NCBI RefSeq assembly: GCF_001619985.1
Contig: NW_017264199.1
Location: 248,001 to 312,000 of the forward strand
DNA length: 64,000 nucleotides
Source of the DNA: Xylona heveae TC161
Taxonomy: Eukaryota > Ascomycota > Xylonomycetes > Xylonales > Xylonaceae
Direction of reading: 5' to 3'
In this document: positions 20,937-33,581 of the stretch, in pieces
Numbering within the stretch: position 1 is the stretch's first letter
How the letters are laid out: every line of letters starts with the position of its first letter
Program-made: the position numbers and the translations under genes
Notes under the pieces: model-generated
The model's input: the letters and a program-made list of their open reading frames with translations, nothing else
The model's database searches: none
Told to the model about the DNA's origin: nothing

Positions 20937-21941
20937 TTATAAGCTCTCGGCGATCCAGTCCCACCATTTCCCCACCTCTGGGCCTTCGCCGCCGAGGACA
21001 CTACCTCCGGCAATGGTCACCGACACACCGACGTCCTCCATCTGAGCAAACTCAAATTTGCCTTCGCCGCCCTCTCCAAGCCACTCCTTCTCCTCGGCCA
21101 TATCTGAATCGCCCATGCCGATGCCCGAGTCAAGCAGGCCCTTGGACCTCGACTCACGGACCTTTGTAATTTCCGCTTCTAGCGCCGCTTTGACCAACGG
21201 TGCCGGCAGCGCGGTAAACAAGTCCTGCTTATTGGCAGCGATGAGGAGAGGCATCTCCGGAACCTTCTTCGTTCCCATTGCGCGCTTCTGCAACATGAGG
21301 AGAATGTCATGAAGGTATTCTGCTGCTTCTCTCAGACCGGCATCTGTCGGCCCACCAGCGCCGGTTGACAAATTTGCAGCGTCAACCAGGAACACAATTC
21401 CCTTGAGGTGCTGCGGCGATGTAATATTCTCGAACGCATGGTGTCGGAGCTTGCCGTGTCCAGGCGTGTCAACGAGGAGGAAGATCTTGTGCTCTTTTGA
21501 TGACGGATCATGGGAAGATCGATACCGGTTGGACGCAGCGGTCGTGGTGACGGGGAGGGCAGCCTCGACAGTCAGCGGGGTTTGGGAGGTGTGCGTTGTC
21601 GCGGGACTGCCTCGTTCGAACTGTAATACGTGTTAGTGATTGCCCGTTTTATTTGAAGCTTGGTGTAGGTCGAGTGCTACGAGCGATTGCAGTTGAAAAT
21701 TGAATCGAATTACGAGCAGTAAGAGCTTATCAATGCATACCAGCGTCAAAAGAGAGGTCTTTCCAGCACCACTAGGTCCCACGATCAAAAATGAAGGAAG
21801 TGTCCTCGAGGAACTGGACCTGAACAAGACAAAGTGCAGGAAGAGCGGCACAGCGAGTGCAATGGCGATTGTGATGACAATGACCGTCAATGACGGGTGG
21901 AGGGCTTGTGAGAGCCATCCTTCTGGATGAGCCCACGTCAT
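20937..21941 (-). CDS. SRP102: Signal recognition particle receptor beta subunit
   Basis: Two exons, 21941-21741 and 21620-20937 (120-base intron), give 294 residues. A single membrane anchor spans about residues 18-40, followed by a small GTPase domain. G1 is GPSGAGKTS (55-63), G3 is DTPGHGK (118-124) and G4 is ANKQDLF. SR-beta anchors the SRP receptor alpha subunit in the ER membrane and controls its activity. A Gly-rich, acidic insert (about residues 225-265) is longer than in yeast Srp102. It shares a divergent promoter region of 392 bases with AKR1, and its 3' end faces that of the SDR gene, 182 bases away. The window also carries SRP72. Confidence 0.92.
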
Positions 21942-22333
21942 ATTAGAAAACTGACGTCGGCGGATGAAGACGGTTGAAGGTTAAACGGAAATGATAGAGT
22001 CGTTGATAGTTGACAGTTGAACGTCACAAAATCGGCGGAAGTTGCCGCACCGGCTGCGCCTCGTCTGGGGAATTTGGAAGCTTACAGAGCATCTGCGTCT
22101 CAGCCACAACAACACCAAGCTCCAACGGCGGCGTTGCGATAGGTCGGGTTGGAAATATTCTTAATGATGTTCATGATCATTACGATATAGCTTTATTGTT
22201 TATGATGGTTCATAGAAATATTCTACCTGGATTTCATTCTTCATTCAGCGAATCTCCGGAATAATTTCGAAATCTAGCCAAAAACATATTTCCGCAGCTG
22301 TTGGACTGCTGACATACCTAATTATTTGACGCC
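21942..22333. promoter_or_regulatory. Divergent promoter region, SRP102 and AKR1
   Basis: A 392-base head-to-head spacer. No specific site recognised. Confidence 0.5.
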
Positions 22334-24997
22334 ATGGCGACCAACGGGACAACAGGTCGAGGTTCTTCACGTGCGACCCCAGTTTCCAACGAGAGGAGTG
22401 CTTCCGCTACACCTAGCGCCAATGTTGAGCTCAAAACACTATCGCCGATGCCGCCGAGCGTTCCCATTGAAGAAGATATCATGCAGCTCGCGCGGTTAGG
22501 AGAGGTGGGCGCAATCCAAAAGTTATTCGAGAGGAAGAAGTTTGATGCAAAATACGCAGACGAGGAGGGAATTACACCCTTACATGTAAGGCTCCCATTG
22601 TTTACTTTTTGCCCGCTGAGACTGGAGCGCAATTGACAACGGAAGTTTAGTGGGCCGCGGTGAACAATCACTACAGTCTATGTAAATTTCTTGTGGAATC
22701 GGGCGCAGATGTTAATGCGAAAGGCGGCGAACATGGCGCGAGCCCAGCAATGTGGGCAGTTCAGCGGTGTCACTACTATGTCGTTCACTTATTGCTTCAG
22801 CACGGCGCAGACCCTCTTCTTACGGACAACCAAGGTTTCAATATGCTTCATCTGGCAACATTTGATGGCAACGTCTTTTTATTATTGGTCGTTCTCCACC
22901 AGTCTATTCCAGTCGACGTCCCCGATGCCCATGGACATACAGCTCTCATGTGGGCTGCTTATAATGGATATCCTGCCGTGGTGGATCTCTTTTTGCGCTG
23001 GGGCGCAAATGTATATGCAACGGACGAGACGGGCATGACGGCTCTACACTGGGGTTTGGTAAAAGGATCGCGCGGTTGTATACAGAAACTCATCGAGTAT
23101 GGTTCGGACCGATTTGCGTCCAGCGCGCAGGGCAAGACGCCAGGTGTTACTGCAGAAGAGATGGGCACGGTTCGCATCTGGCATCGCGCGCTTGCTGATT
23201 GCGGATATAATGAAGACGGCACACAGATGACCGTGGGATTCCCACTCTCATGGATCCTCAAGGACCGACGGGCTTTCATGTCCAAATTTTTCTTTCTATT
23301 TCCTTTCCTGATGATCTGGAGCGTCATTATGATTTTAAGCCACATGGTTGTTTATGCGGCTATACCCATAGCATTGGTTTCTGCATTTGCTTTCAATTGG
23401 GCAGCAAAACAGGCGCTTCCATGGGCGCCAGCAGATATGCGCAGCATTCATAAAACGGTATGGTTTGGACATGTCCCCTTTCAAAAAAGCGACGAAGTGA
23501 AACTAATTGTGCAATGGTAGCCTTGGTTGGCAGGTATTTTTGCAGGTACCCTCTTTTGGGTTGGCGTTCGATGGGTGACACATATATTACCAGGTATTCC
23601 TTTAGATCCTTGTTACATTTCAGCCAACCAGCGCTAATAATGATGCAGTCACATTCTTCAGTAACCCGTTTGCCAATATCTTTTTTGGCGTGTGCTATGG
23701 TCTATGCGCATGGTTCTACTTTTACAGCATGCTGGAAGACCCTGGCTATGTTCCCAAACTGGCAAGCCGAGGCCAGCAAAAGGCCGTCATCGAGGAGCTG
23801 TTTAGCCTATGGAAATTCGACGAACAAAACTTTTGTGTGCATTGCATGCTTCGAATGCCGCTGCGAAGTAAGCATTGCAAGAAATGTTCTCGCTGTGTCG
23901 GCAAGCACGATCAGTACGTAATCTCCTCGGACCTGTCCGCTAGATGAGTTCTGCTCTCTGGAATCCCCCCCAAAAAGCTTCATGGCTAACTCATAAAAAT
24001 TCTAGCCATTGCCCATGGATCTACAACTGCGTAGGCGTAAATAATCTCCGCCATTTCTTCCTGTACATTGCTTCCATGGAAGCAGGTATTATCATCTTTG
24101 TCACCCTCGTTTTGTCATGTAAGTCTCATTCATTGTCTACCATATTCTCCCCAGCCCGCCTCAACTAGATCCATTCTCTCTCATTTACCGCGCCAATCTT
24201 GCGTAAAAGATTCTAATGGAAAAACAGACCTCGAAGCTACCCCATCCCCCACCCCCGCACAATGCAATGTCCTCAGTGCAGAGATATGCAGCATTCTTCT
24301 GAAAGATCCTTTTACCATTGTCCTCACAATATGGACCTGTCTCCAACTCACCTGGGTCACTATGCTTCTTGTCGTCCAACTCGTTCAAATCTCCCGCGCC
24401 CAGACTACCTACGAGAGCATGCATTCCCGCTTGCACGCGCACGACGAGGACATTTCGACAGCAATGACATCGGTCATTACCGCGGGCACTACCTCTCTTG
24501 AAGGAGCCCAGCTCGCTTCTTCTTCTTCACCCACCCCTTCAGCCTCTGGCGTAGCTACACCTGCTGGTCCTGCTGGCGCCGCCACTACCGCACCGGGCAT
24601 GCCTCCAGGGAGCAATGTACCCGCCCAACCCGGCATCGGCCGCCGACCACATCCCCACCACCGCCCGTCCGAGGGCTGTCTCACACAATGGAAGAAACTG
24701 CTCGGCATCGACACGTTTCTCGAAACCGCATTCTACGGATCCAAAGGCCATCCTGACCGCGCTGGAACGGCCGCTGCACGGCGACGACCCAAGAACCAAT
24801 TCTCCAGAGGCGTCGTTACCAATTGTAAAGATTTCTGGTGTGATCCTGCCCCGATCTTCAAGAAGCGAGAGAATGGCGTCGCCATGCTCGATGGCGTCGT
24901 GGTCAATTATGCGAAAATGTATGATGTGCCGCCACGCATGAAGTTTAGTAGGAGACAAGGCGCGGCTTATGAGAGTATCGCGGCGGATGCTGTGTAG
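22334..24997 (+). CDS. AKR1: Palmitoyltransferase AKR1 (ankyrin-DHHC)
   Basis: Six exons: 22334-22585, 22651-23457, 23521-23593, 23649-23913, 24006-24118 and 24228-24997, giving 759 residues. The N-terminal half has at least five ankyrin repeats ([37 protein letters not shown]). Hydrophobic segments then flank a Cys-rich domain ([22 protein letters not shown]) that ends in the active-site DHHC at 465-468. An intron splits the codon of its first His. A TTxE-like motif follows the last membrane pair (AQTTYESMH). The enzyme attaches palmitate to proteins at the Golgi, and in yeast its targets include the casein kinases Yck1/2. A Ser/Pro/Ala-rich stretch near residues 600-660 is low-complexity. 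Confidence 0.95.
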
Positions 24998-25405
24998 TCC
25001 TTGGTTGCTTAGTCGCACTTTCTTCTTTTCTCACGTTTTGCCTGCCGTCTTTCCTCTCGACTCTAGGGACCAACTCATGAAAATTGTCATCTTTTTTTAT
25101 TTTTATTTATGTTTTTCTTCTATTTGCATCATAGTATGGCGGTTTTTTCTTCCTAGTTGCATGATAGTTGGCAAAGTAAATAATACAAAGATCAACAAAA
25201 CAACATTTACTCTGAAGCACTCTCTGATCAAGTGTCTCTTTCTCTACACCTCCCTTGTATTATTGTCGTGATCTTCAGCCCTTTTCTCGACTTTTGATCT
25301 ATTCTAGTAACCTTCTGAATACAATTTTTCTTTCTTTCTTTCTTCTCTCTCCTCCCCACCTCAAAGATTATAATTATTCACGCCCTACTTTTCACCCCTC
25401 ACCCC
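24998..25405. other. Shared 3' flank of convergent genes
   Basis: T-rich and pyrimidine-rich, with a (TTTC)n tract near 25330. No gene seen. Confidence 0.5.
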
Positions 25406-26696
25406 TCACCCCTGATGTCTTGCCCTCTTTCTCGCACTGCCAGGACCAATAGCGCTCGAGTCTCGTCTCTCTCTGCCCTCCGCCAGACCAGACGTGCTGG
25501 CGGCGCCCCGAGTTGCAGGGCCAGGCGCAGCAGTAGTACTGTGCTCTTTGGCCTCGAGCACGAGCTCAAGCACATCGTATGCGAACTGGGGATACTCGAG
25601 ACACATGTTCCGGAACTCGCTCTCGGCTTCGTGGCGCAGGATATGCGAGCGCGTGGCCCAGAATTTGGCGACGGGCGTGCGGACAGCGGCGTCCTCGCGC
25701 GCCGTGTTGGCGTAGATGTATCTCGCATAAGCGATTTCGCCGCGTGCTGTGGATTGGACGTAGTGGATTTTGGAGTGGGCGAGGCGTTTTAGTTGCTATT
25801 AGGGTGGACGGTTAACGGTCAATGGTGAAAATTGGGTAGGCGATTTTTGGGGGGGGGGGTAGGGGTGACTTACAGGCATGCCAAGTTTCTCCGCTAGAGT
25901 GAGCACCCGCGCGTGCTTGAGCATCTGGCTCCCGTCTTCGTCAAAGTCAGGCGCAGAAGTGTCTTCTTCAAGTCGCCGTTTCGTGTCGCCTACTTTGCGC
26001 GGGAAGTATTCGCCCGTGTATATGTATTCGAGGAAACAGCCGACCGCGTCGAGATCTTCGTCTGGAAGATCTATTCTTCTGGGCTGTCGCGCAATAGCGG
26101 AGCAGTAAAGTTAGCCTGGGATTAGAAGGCCTGATGATAAAACGGACGTATATTGGTGTGCGGGAGATTGAAATCCTCCCCAAGGTGTAACTTAAGCAGA
26201 AAATTGAAGGGAGAAAAAAAAAAAAAAAAGGCCAGCATACACTCTTCTCATCTTCGTCAGATTTGGCACAAGCTTCCAGAAAATAAGGACTCTGCTTGAG
26301 TAGTGCTTCATGTGCAGTCAATGAGGCAAGCGCATCGCCTTGGCCCACGGATAATTCGACAATGGGAGACTTGAGATAACTATTTAGCTAATAGCTTAGC
26401 TTGAGGTTCCCAAACCATGGTTGACTGGGCACTCGAAAGGCTCGGGACTAGGCATACTCCAGAAACGTAACTCTTGCCGGCGGCGCAGTACTCGTCTCTT
26501 CTTTCTCTCCCGAGACGGTGTCGTTGCCTTCTGTAGGCAGAGTCTCCTGTGTGTTTTCTGTGGTTGAGGCCGGGTCTGCCGCTACAGCAGGAGCTGTGGC
26601 GGTTGCCTCGGTGGGCGCATCGCCTGAAGTCATTTCAACGTCTGTTGTTGGTGTTGCTTCGCCCGGTGCCAGTATGTTGATCTCGGGTGTAGACAT
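25406..26696 (-). CDS. BTB/POZ domain protein
   Basis: Exons 26696-26458, 26379-26241, 26083-25874 and 25795-25406 give 325 residues. Residues 1-75 are a low-complexity Ala/Thr/Glu-rich leader. A BTB fold follows: LDYLKSPIVELSVGQGD, then HEALLKQSPYFLEACAK, which is the 'H+xxLxxxSxxFxxA' BTB core. IDLPDEDLDAVGCFLEYIYTGEY then matches the 'LPEDDPxxFxxxLxYLYTG' block. The C-terminal part is helical with a basic tail (SARKRARHQG). Fungal BTB proteins of this layout are poorly characterised; some act as adaptors for cullin-3 ligases. The third intron contains a run of ten G near 25850, which could trouble sequencing. Confidence 0.85.
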
Positions 26697-28158
26697 GGTG
26701 TATATGGTTGGGCGTATATATTCTTGTATAGACTGCTTATGCAGAGATTCGGTCTATATTTGTTCGCGCGGGAAAGAAGAGTCGGTCTATGCGCAGAAGA
26801 ATTAATTGAGGCTTCCGTATGCGGCGAATAGAAACAATGCGCAACTTTCTTATGTAGTCGTAAAACACGTATATGATTATCGAATTGTATTCTTTCCAGG
26901 GAATCGCGAGAGGGAGTGGAGGTATATAATGATTAGTGCCCTGTTCGTCGTGCGCGCAGAGGCAACCCGTAGTCAATTGCTTGGTGAAGGAGGGCTAGAT
27001 TTTAAAGCATTGACGATGCGGCGCATATACAAGCAGATCCGGAGAATAATGGCTCTGGCAGCAGGGCGAATTGACGTTGGCGAATGATGCAAAAAGGTTC
27101 TCTTAAAATTGGCTTGTATCGCCCAAGTGTATATATATGCGTTGAAAGGAGCTTATAGCTTAGGCTTTAGTCGAGCTCAGGGACGACGGAGCTTTCTGTA
27201 GTGATCAGACGCAAGGAGCTGCTGGTTATCCATTGAAAGATAGGGGCATTCGAGCAAGATCGCGCAAGCAGCTTGTACATACCAGATAATTTGTAGCCTT
27301 GTCTGTAAGGTAGGAGATTATTGATAACGAGATTGAATAGAGGAATATCGTCGCAACATTGAGCATCGTGGTCTACAGCAACGTAAACACAATGACTAAG
27401 CAATGACTAAGCAAGAAGAAACCAGCGTAGGCCTTGGTTTAGCGACGAGCTGGTTGGGCTACTCACTAAAATGCACTACAAAGCCCACTACATTCTGTTA
27501 TAGCGGCGACCTAGAGTCATTGTTTTAGTTGAAGCTTATAGCTAAGATATAGTCAGTCTTATTGTGGTCATTAATATTGGATCGCCCGTATTTGAAGCAT
27601 GCCGGTGCGCGGCACGTGCCTATATTGCAATACTAATTTATTTCTTTCCGACAATCCGCCGGAAGAATTTTGGATCATCAGCTATTATTTGCAGATATAG
27701 CCTGCTCGGTCCGTCTGTCTCTGCACTGACACTTAAATTCGACTGGACCATTTTTTCCAAATTATTTTCGAGATGGTTCAATATAATTTTATAGAAAACG
27801 TTCTCTAATGCTCAGCAGGGATACTACCACCACTCAACGCAATAGATATATAAATTTAAGAGCATTCTTGCAATTGACATGATGCTTTATTACAGCAAAA
27901 CATAACCTGCAATGGAAGAGCCAATCGGTGCTGCAACGTTGGTTCTCCGCGTACTCTATACCAAATCGGGTCGAAGGGCGCGATAGTTACGAGGAGATAA
28001 GCCAAGATAACGAAATGAAGATCAGAAAGTGTATCCTCACTGGATCTCAAGAGACATGCTTCTTCCCCTAGATCTGCTAATTTGTGATTGATTGAAATTG
28101 CATTGGCTCAATCAGGGCCGTCTTTTTTGGGTTTTCCGTTTCTTCAACCTCTCTAGCC
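26697..28158. other. 1.5 kb AT-rich gene-free region
   Basis: Promoter of the BTB gene on the left and of the alanyl-tRNA editing gene on the right. A direct repeat of AATGACTAAGC lies near 27390-27412. A frame at 27564-27794 contains SPVFEACRCAARAYIAI, faintly like the C-terminal 'EACRLAALIYI' block of fungal transcription factors, but nothing around it supports a gene. Confidence 0.45.
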
Positions 28159-29592
28159 ATGACGGTAGCGGCAGCATCGCCCAGTGGCACGATAGTAGGA
28201 GCGCTAGCTTGTCAGAAGAACTCATATCTCAAGACTTTGGAGACGCAAATCATTTCCTGTGTCAAGCAAGAGGAGCAGCAGCAGCAAAATGGAAACTTGA
28301 AGAGCGGCAAGAAAGCCAAGGCGGCCGCCAAAGAGGCGGCACCGCCTCAAGAGATATGGCTGGTTGAATTTGCCGATTCAGTATTGTTTCCTGAGGGTGA
28401 GTTTGGTCTAAATTAAATGAGAAGGCAATATCACTGACTCCGTAAATGGGCGGCGGCCAGCCGTCTGATCATGGAACTCTCGACATCCTCTCCGATCCTT
28501 CCTCAGACCCTATCCCGATAGGTTTTGTCCAGCGCCAGGGCCTCCGCTGCGTCGCGCACTCCCCGCAACCTGTCTCCCCTGGCACACATGTCCGTCAGGT
28601 CGTCAATTGGCCGCGCCGCTGGTATCATATGCAGCAGCATACCGGCCAGCATCTCCTCTCAGCTATCATGGACACGTATGACAACCTCGAGACGCTGGGG
28701 TGGGGTATGGGTCGCGAGGGTGAGATGAACTATGTCGACTTGCCGCGGAAACCTACGCCAGAGGAGATAAAGACGATCCAGGACCGGTGTAACGAGGCCG
28801 TGAGGGAAAACTCCTTTATCAAAGTTGAAACACCTGAAGAGGTGAAGCATGATAAATTGCCCGATGATTATGATGCGAGTCAGGGTGTAATTCGTGTAAT
28901 TAACATCGAAGGAATTGATCGTAATCCGTAGGTGTTTGTCCCATTTGACTTTGTTCTGATCCAGTGCTCAATCAAGAGACAGGTGCTGCGGAACACATTT
29001 ATCACAAACATCGCATATTTCTCTCATCTTGCTACACTCGACACAGTCTGTTCATGGTAAAAATTGCCGATTGTTTTTTTCGGCAGGAGACCAGGCGGTA
29101 AGGTTTGCAACGAGCGCTGTTTCCTCGGTCAGCTCTGTGGCCAGACTTTTGGGCTGTGCAAATGACGCTGGGGAAGTCCTGTCAGAAGCGACGAAGACGA
29201 GCCAGTCACTTGCAGAGCTCAAGAAAAAGGAGAAGAAGTATCTTTCTGAGATTGCCAAGTACGAAGGTGATCGCGTTAGGGGCTTGCTGCAAAGCGGCAA
29301 AAGCGCCTGGGTTTATCGCGCGGATGGCGGACTGGATTTCTTGAACAAGGTGATTGCAGAGGTCAAGGATGTTGCGAGTCAGGGCGTTCTTGTTCTAGCG
29401 TCGGGAGAGGAGAAGACGGCTGGACCGGTTGTCGTAATTGGGGAAAAGACCAAGGTTGACGAGACAGTTGGAAAGATAAAAGAGGCCGTCAAGGAGATTA
29501 AGGGTGGTGGTGGAGGGAATAAATGGCAAGGAAAGGTGGTGAGTTGGCGAGCAGGCGAGTTGGAGGCACTGAAAGAGTTGGTAGAGTCTTAA
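28159..29592 (+). CDS. Alanyl-tRNA editing protein (AlaX/AARSD1-like)
   Basis: Modelled as 28159-28396, 28450-28927 and 28983-29592, giving 441 residues. It carries an AlaRS-type editing core: FPEGGGQPSDHG at the exon 1/2 junction, HTGQH (His143, His147) and CCGTH (Cys240-His244). These four residues bind zinc and clear serine or glycine from mischarged tRNA-Ala. Helical and Gly-rich C-terminal sequence follows. Oddity: the first intron (28397-28449) has a normal donor (GTGAGT), but the only join that restores the family block ends in GG, not AG. The frame just before the next exon is closed by TAA. Either this is a rare non-canonical acceptor, a recent G-for-A change, an assembly error, or translation starts at the internal ATG at 28446 and lacks the N-terminal part. 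Confidence 0.8.
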
Positions 29593-30176
29593 TTAGACCA
29601 TTGTTATACTCCGCTAGACAGATGTTGGGACATTATAGAGTATAGAGGAAAGCCAGGAATAAAATCCTGAGTATATAGTGCATTGAAAGGCGTTCCAAAA
29701 TATGCGTGGCGTTGAATGATTTATACAGCGTACGTCAAGTAATAATAGTAGGCTTTTCTTAGTAAGTCTGTTCGCCTGAAAACAGGTCTTGTACGCGGGT
29801 GCTCCGGGTCCAGAATCATATTACGATACATCACTTTAGAATCATGTCTAATTTTACACGGGAACAAACTGATAGCAAATAATTCATTTAACATTTAACA
29901 TTACGGTACTAAACTCATAAGATCTAACAGAAGGTTGTATGACGTGAAACTCAAATGAACCATAAACCCCTGGAATTTTGGTCCGAGACTCCGTCAGTGG
30001 TATTTGGTATTCGATAAGCATTGCGCAAATAAACCATGGAACTGATCCGATATTCTTGGTATCTGAGAAATCTAAACAAAAGAACCGATTGCGTCAATCA
30101 CACATTGCGCCGGGACTCCAAATACAAGCAAACGTTTCTGTGAGCCTAACATATGTTTTGACTAGGCGTATTCAGT
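29593..30176. other. Shared 3' flank of convergent genes
   Basis: AT-rich; no gene or motif seen. Confidence 0.5.
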
Positions 30177-31540
30177 CTACAAACGTCCACCCCGCTGCCG
30201 GAAGCGTTCGCCTGTCGAGGGAATGGGTTTCTCGATCCGCAGCACCCATAAAAGCAAATCTTCAAGAGGCAAGAAAATCAAGTAGACGCGGTTGCAAAGG
30301 AAGGCGACGCCTGTAACAAGAACGGCCATCAGAGCGTCCAGCCAGTAGTGGTTTGCCGTGGCGACAATGGCGGAGAGGATCAAAGTCGGATATGCTAGCC
30401 CAATCGCTACGTAGACGAGCTTCCAGATGAGCGGCTTGCGGACCTCGCCCTTCTCGAGAGTGCGTCGGAAGATGCCGGAATGATAGATGAGAGTGACGCC
30501 GATGCAAAATGCATAGCCAAAGTGCATACTGGGCATAGCCGCCAGGCTGTTTACGTACTTTCCGCTCATCCAGACACTGCGAGCATCATCATGGCGGGCC
30601 GAGTCGATGAAGCCGTACTTCTCGGGCAACAGTCGCGGAGGCATGCACGGGTAGAAAGTGAAGGTGATGAATGCCAGGTGGTTGATGAGGGTGATGGTGC
30701 GGCGGGCGGTGGCGAAGGTAGGGTGAGAAGGCGCCAGATAGTAATACCACGCAATAAATCTGATTGCTCATGTTAGCTATTTTTCCATTGATGAATGAGG
30801 AAGGGCTGGTGAGAATGCGTACCCAACCGTTCCTGGAATATGGATCAAGGCATAAGACCAGTTGAGCACCGTCAAAAACGTCTGGTGACCGTGCATGAAC
30901 CACTGCTGGACCTGCACTTCGGTGATGGGAAACAAGAAGCTCAGCGGGCCATATTGCTCAAATTCCAGCACTTCCAACGCATGTTCCTGCGCGACGTCCC
31001 AAATCCCAGTCTTGGAGAAGATGGCCTGTGAAGTAATGATTGTGAGGCGATAGAACGCGTATGTAATGATCCAATAGAACATCTCCATTAAGAATGGGAA
31101 TTTTTGGAGGATGCGACTATGGATGTGGTTGGCAAAACGGGACGAATTAGGCGTGTAAATGAGAAAGCCACAGCAGTAACGGCGTTTGGGAAGATGCTTT
31201 GAAGCCGCCAGCGGCTCTTGAGCATCATCTTCATTTTCGCGATCGTAGCGCAGCAGGTCGTCGGCGGAATCAGCAGCGTCGGGATCGTCGAGAATGGATT
31301 TTCGAAAGCCGCCCGACTGACCACCAAATATCTTGAAGTCGCGTCTCCGGGTTACGATCATGGAAGTGACGAGGATGCTCGCCACAATCTATTCTCGTTA
31401 GTCGCCTGCTCAACATCAACCAGGGATAATCCATGTTATTTCCAACATACAATTGGTTCTACCCATTCTGGCAGCTTCCAGGCCGGTGGTGCATCCCAGT
31501 GTGGTCTGTCCACGATGGTGGTGAGGTTGTGGTGAATCAT
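30177..31540 (-). CDS. PAP2-family integral membrane protein
   Basis: Three exons, 31540-31451, 31388-30823 and 30759-30177 (introns 62 and 63 bases), give 412 residues. Several hydrophobic helices are present. The phosphatase signature is seen as MPSMHFGYAF (His298) and ATANHYWLDA (His356, Asp360), the second and third conserved motifs of the PAP2/PAP2_3 superfamily. AUR1-type inositol phosphorylceramide synthases carry the same two motifs. The protein is shorter than AUR1 and lacks its other known blocks that I can recall, so I call only the family: a lipid phosphatase or phosphotransferase of an internal membrane. The start at 31540 is the first ATG in frame with the 30-codon first exon. 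Confidence 0.83.
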
Positions 31541-33581
31541 GACGGCGAGGAGATTTTGGGATGAGTGCAGAGGTGAGATTGTCGGAAGCGGGCACGCGAC
31601 ACACAAAGAGCGAGAGAAAAGAAACGCTCTTCCCGCGAGTGGAAAGGGAAAGGTGCGTATCAGTACTCAGCTCTCCACGTCTGCCAATTGACGCGAAAGA
31701 AGATAAAGAGGCGCCTTGAGATGCAAGAAAAAGAATGAATTGGGAAGGAGAAATGGAAAAAGAGAGAGAAAAGAAAGGTTTTGGCAGGTCGGGACGTTGG
31801 TGGTTGTAAACTGGCCGAGGATGGAGGCGGAACCACCACAAGCTTAAAGCCAACGGAACGGGGGGAACAGGCCAATTTGCATGGGGGGCTGTGTGGCCTA
31901 CGCATCATCTTCACCACTACTGCGACGCTCCAAGAGTACTGCTAGAGCAACACCTACTCAATGCACCGATTAGCATTATTTCCTGGCTAGGGATCTTTCT
32001 TTGCATAGCCCCCTAGTCTACGGCGGATAGACTGATCATACATTCTACAGAATTGATAACCGGCTATTCAAATCCACTTCTCACAATGCATGGATGATCT
32101 GATTCAGCATCTGTCTTTTCTCCACTACCATGGCAATCTTTGCAGAGATACCTAAGTCTTACGCTATTCAACTATTGTTCTAGGGAGTCGGGTATCGGAA
32201 AACCCGGTCCCGAGGATAACAGCGAAGAGAGAAAGAGAAGACGCGGGGATAGAAATTGGATTTGGCCATCTAAACCACGCGAGGTTTAGTTTCACTCTTT
32301 TCTGCCTCCGCTGCCTTCATATACATGAGCCATCACGTTACAGGATCTACTCCGTACGGGATATCCTAAAGGAAATGCAAGAAAAAGAAAAAAGAACCAA
32401 AATTTTGGTTTTGCCAAGACCGTATGATTGATCTTGGCCAGGAATTGGGGAAATGAATGTGAAAAGAGCAAGGGACAAGGGGTATATCCTAGACCCGACG
32501 AGGGAAAGGCAACGTAACCTTGATGAATCTCAACCCCAAATGGACGCCACTGCCGTTGGTGGAGACTGGGATGTGTGCCCTCCGCTCGCTCGGTGACTCG
32601 CGGACCGACTTAGCAAAATTCGACGCTGTCCTTTTGTCGTCAGCCGACTCCACTGCGCTGCCACGAAATCTCTAGCCGTGCTCTATTCTTACCCGTTGGG
32701 TCAATCGCTTCGGTGGATCTCCTTTCTCAGGGGGTAAAGAGTACGAGGCCCGCGTCAGGCGTGCGCTCCTGAAGCTCTTCCGAAGCTTGGCAAGGCCATA
32801 CTCCGTACTCGATAAACACAGGACTTTCTGGCTCCCTATTTCTGGCACGTGCAGATCTGTACACATCAGCCATAACACGGGCGAACGGGATAAGTCGACG
32901 GGGAAATGTCTATTCTTTCCAAGCATCACAACATTGATCTGAATGTTTGTCCATCTCTGTCAACACAAGATGGTATTATCAGCGCTGTTAACTATTAATT
33001 TCTTGGATACTACAGGACAATGATGCGCTGATGGCGTGGCCATGGTGGTTAGAACTGAGATGGGACGACGAATGCGGACCCTGCTCTTTATTTATATATG
33101 ACGAAGATGTCTGTTTCGGGTTGTTTCAATAATCATCACCCTGTCCGTTATCTCGGTAGCTAAGTTGAATGCAACATGAACGCGACGCTATACTGAGTAC
33201 TGGCCGACTTATGCTCCTACAGAGCAATACTTGGTCAAGCGATGCATATATAATCTCCTGTAACGCCACTTGCTTCACGCCAAGGAGTCGCAAAATGTAG
33301 AACTTTTATCTTACAAAAAGATCATTCAGTACCTTTTTGGCATCTCATATGAAAATGACATGGATCTGATATTTTTGTATTGCTCTTCTGGGACATATCC
33401 CGTACCGGTACTTCGCCGAGACAGGAAAGTCGTAAACTGGCCTTCCTGACTTGGCTTGGTCTCAAGTACCGGTACGGCCAACCCTAATCACGGAATCCGT
33501 TCAGCAATTGTGTTTGGATGATTCCCCTCCGCTGAGTGACCTCAGCTGCCCCGCCATTCAACTCTCCAGTTCTCATCCTAT
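31541..33581. other. 2 kb gene-free region
   Basis: Upstream of both flanking divergent genes. It is pyrimidine-rich near 31600-31800. A strong inverted repeat lies at 33401-33476 (listed separately). CTCCGTAC recurs at about 32351 and 32801. I see no supported gene. Confidence 0.5.
33401..33476. repeat. Inverted repeat with nested palindromes
   Basis: CGTACCGGTACTT at 33401-33413 is matched exactly by its reverse complement at 33464-33476. Each arm itself contains the palindrome GTACCGGTAC. A second inverted pair (CAGGAA at 33422-33427, TTCCTG at 33443-33448) lies inside the loop. Confidence 0.88.

Noticed and set aside
27564-27794. Possible remnant of a fungal transcription factor (EACRCAARAYIAI)
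   Set aside because: One short resemblance in AT-rich DNA with no zinc cluster, no neighbouring blocks and no intron logic.
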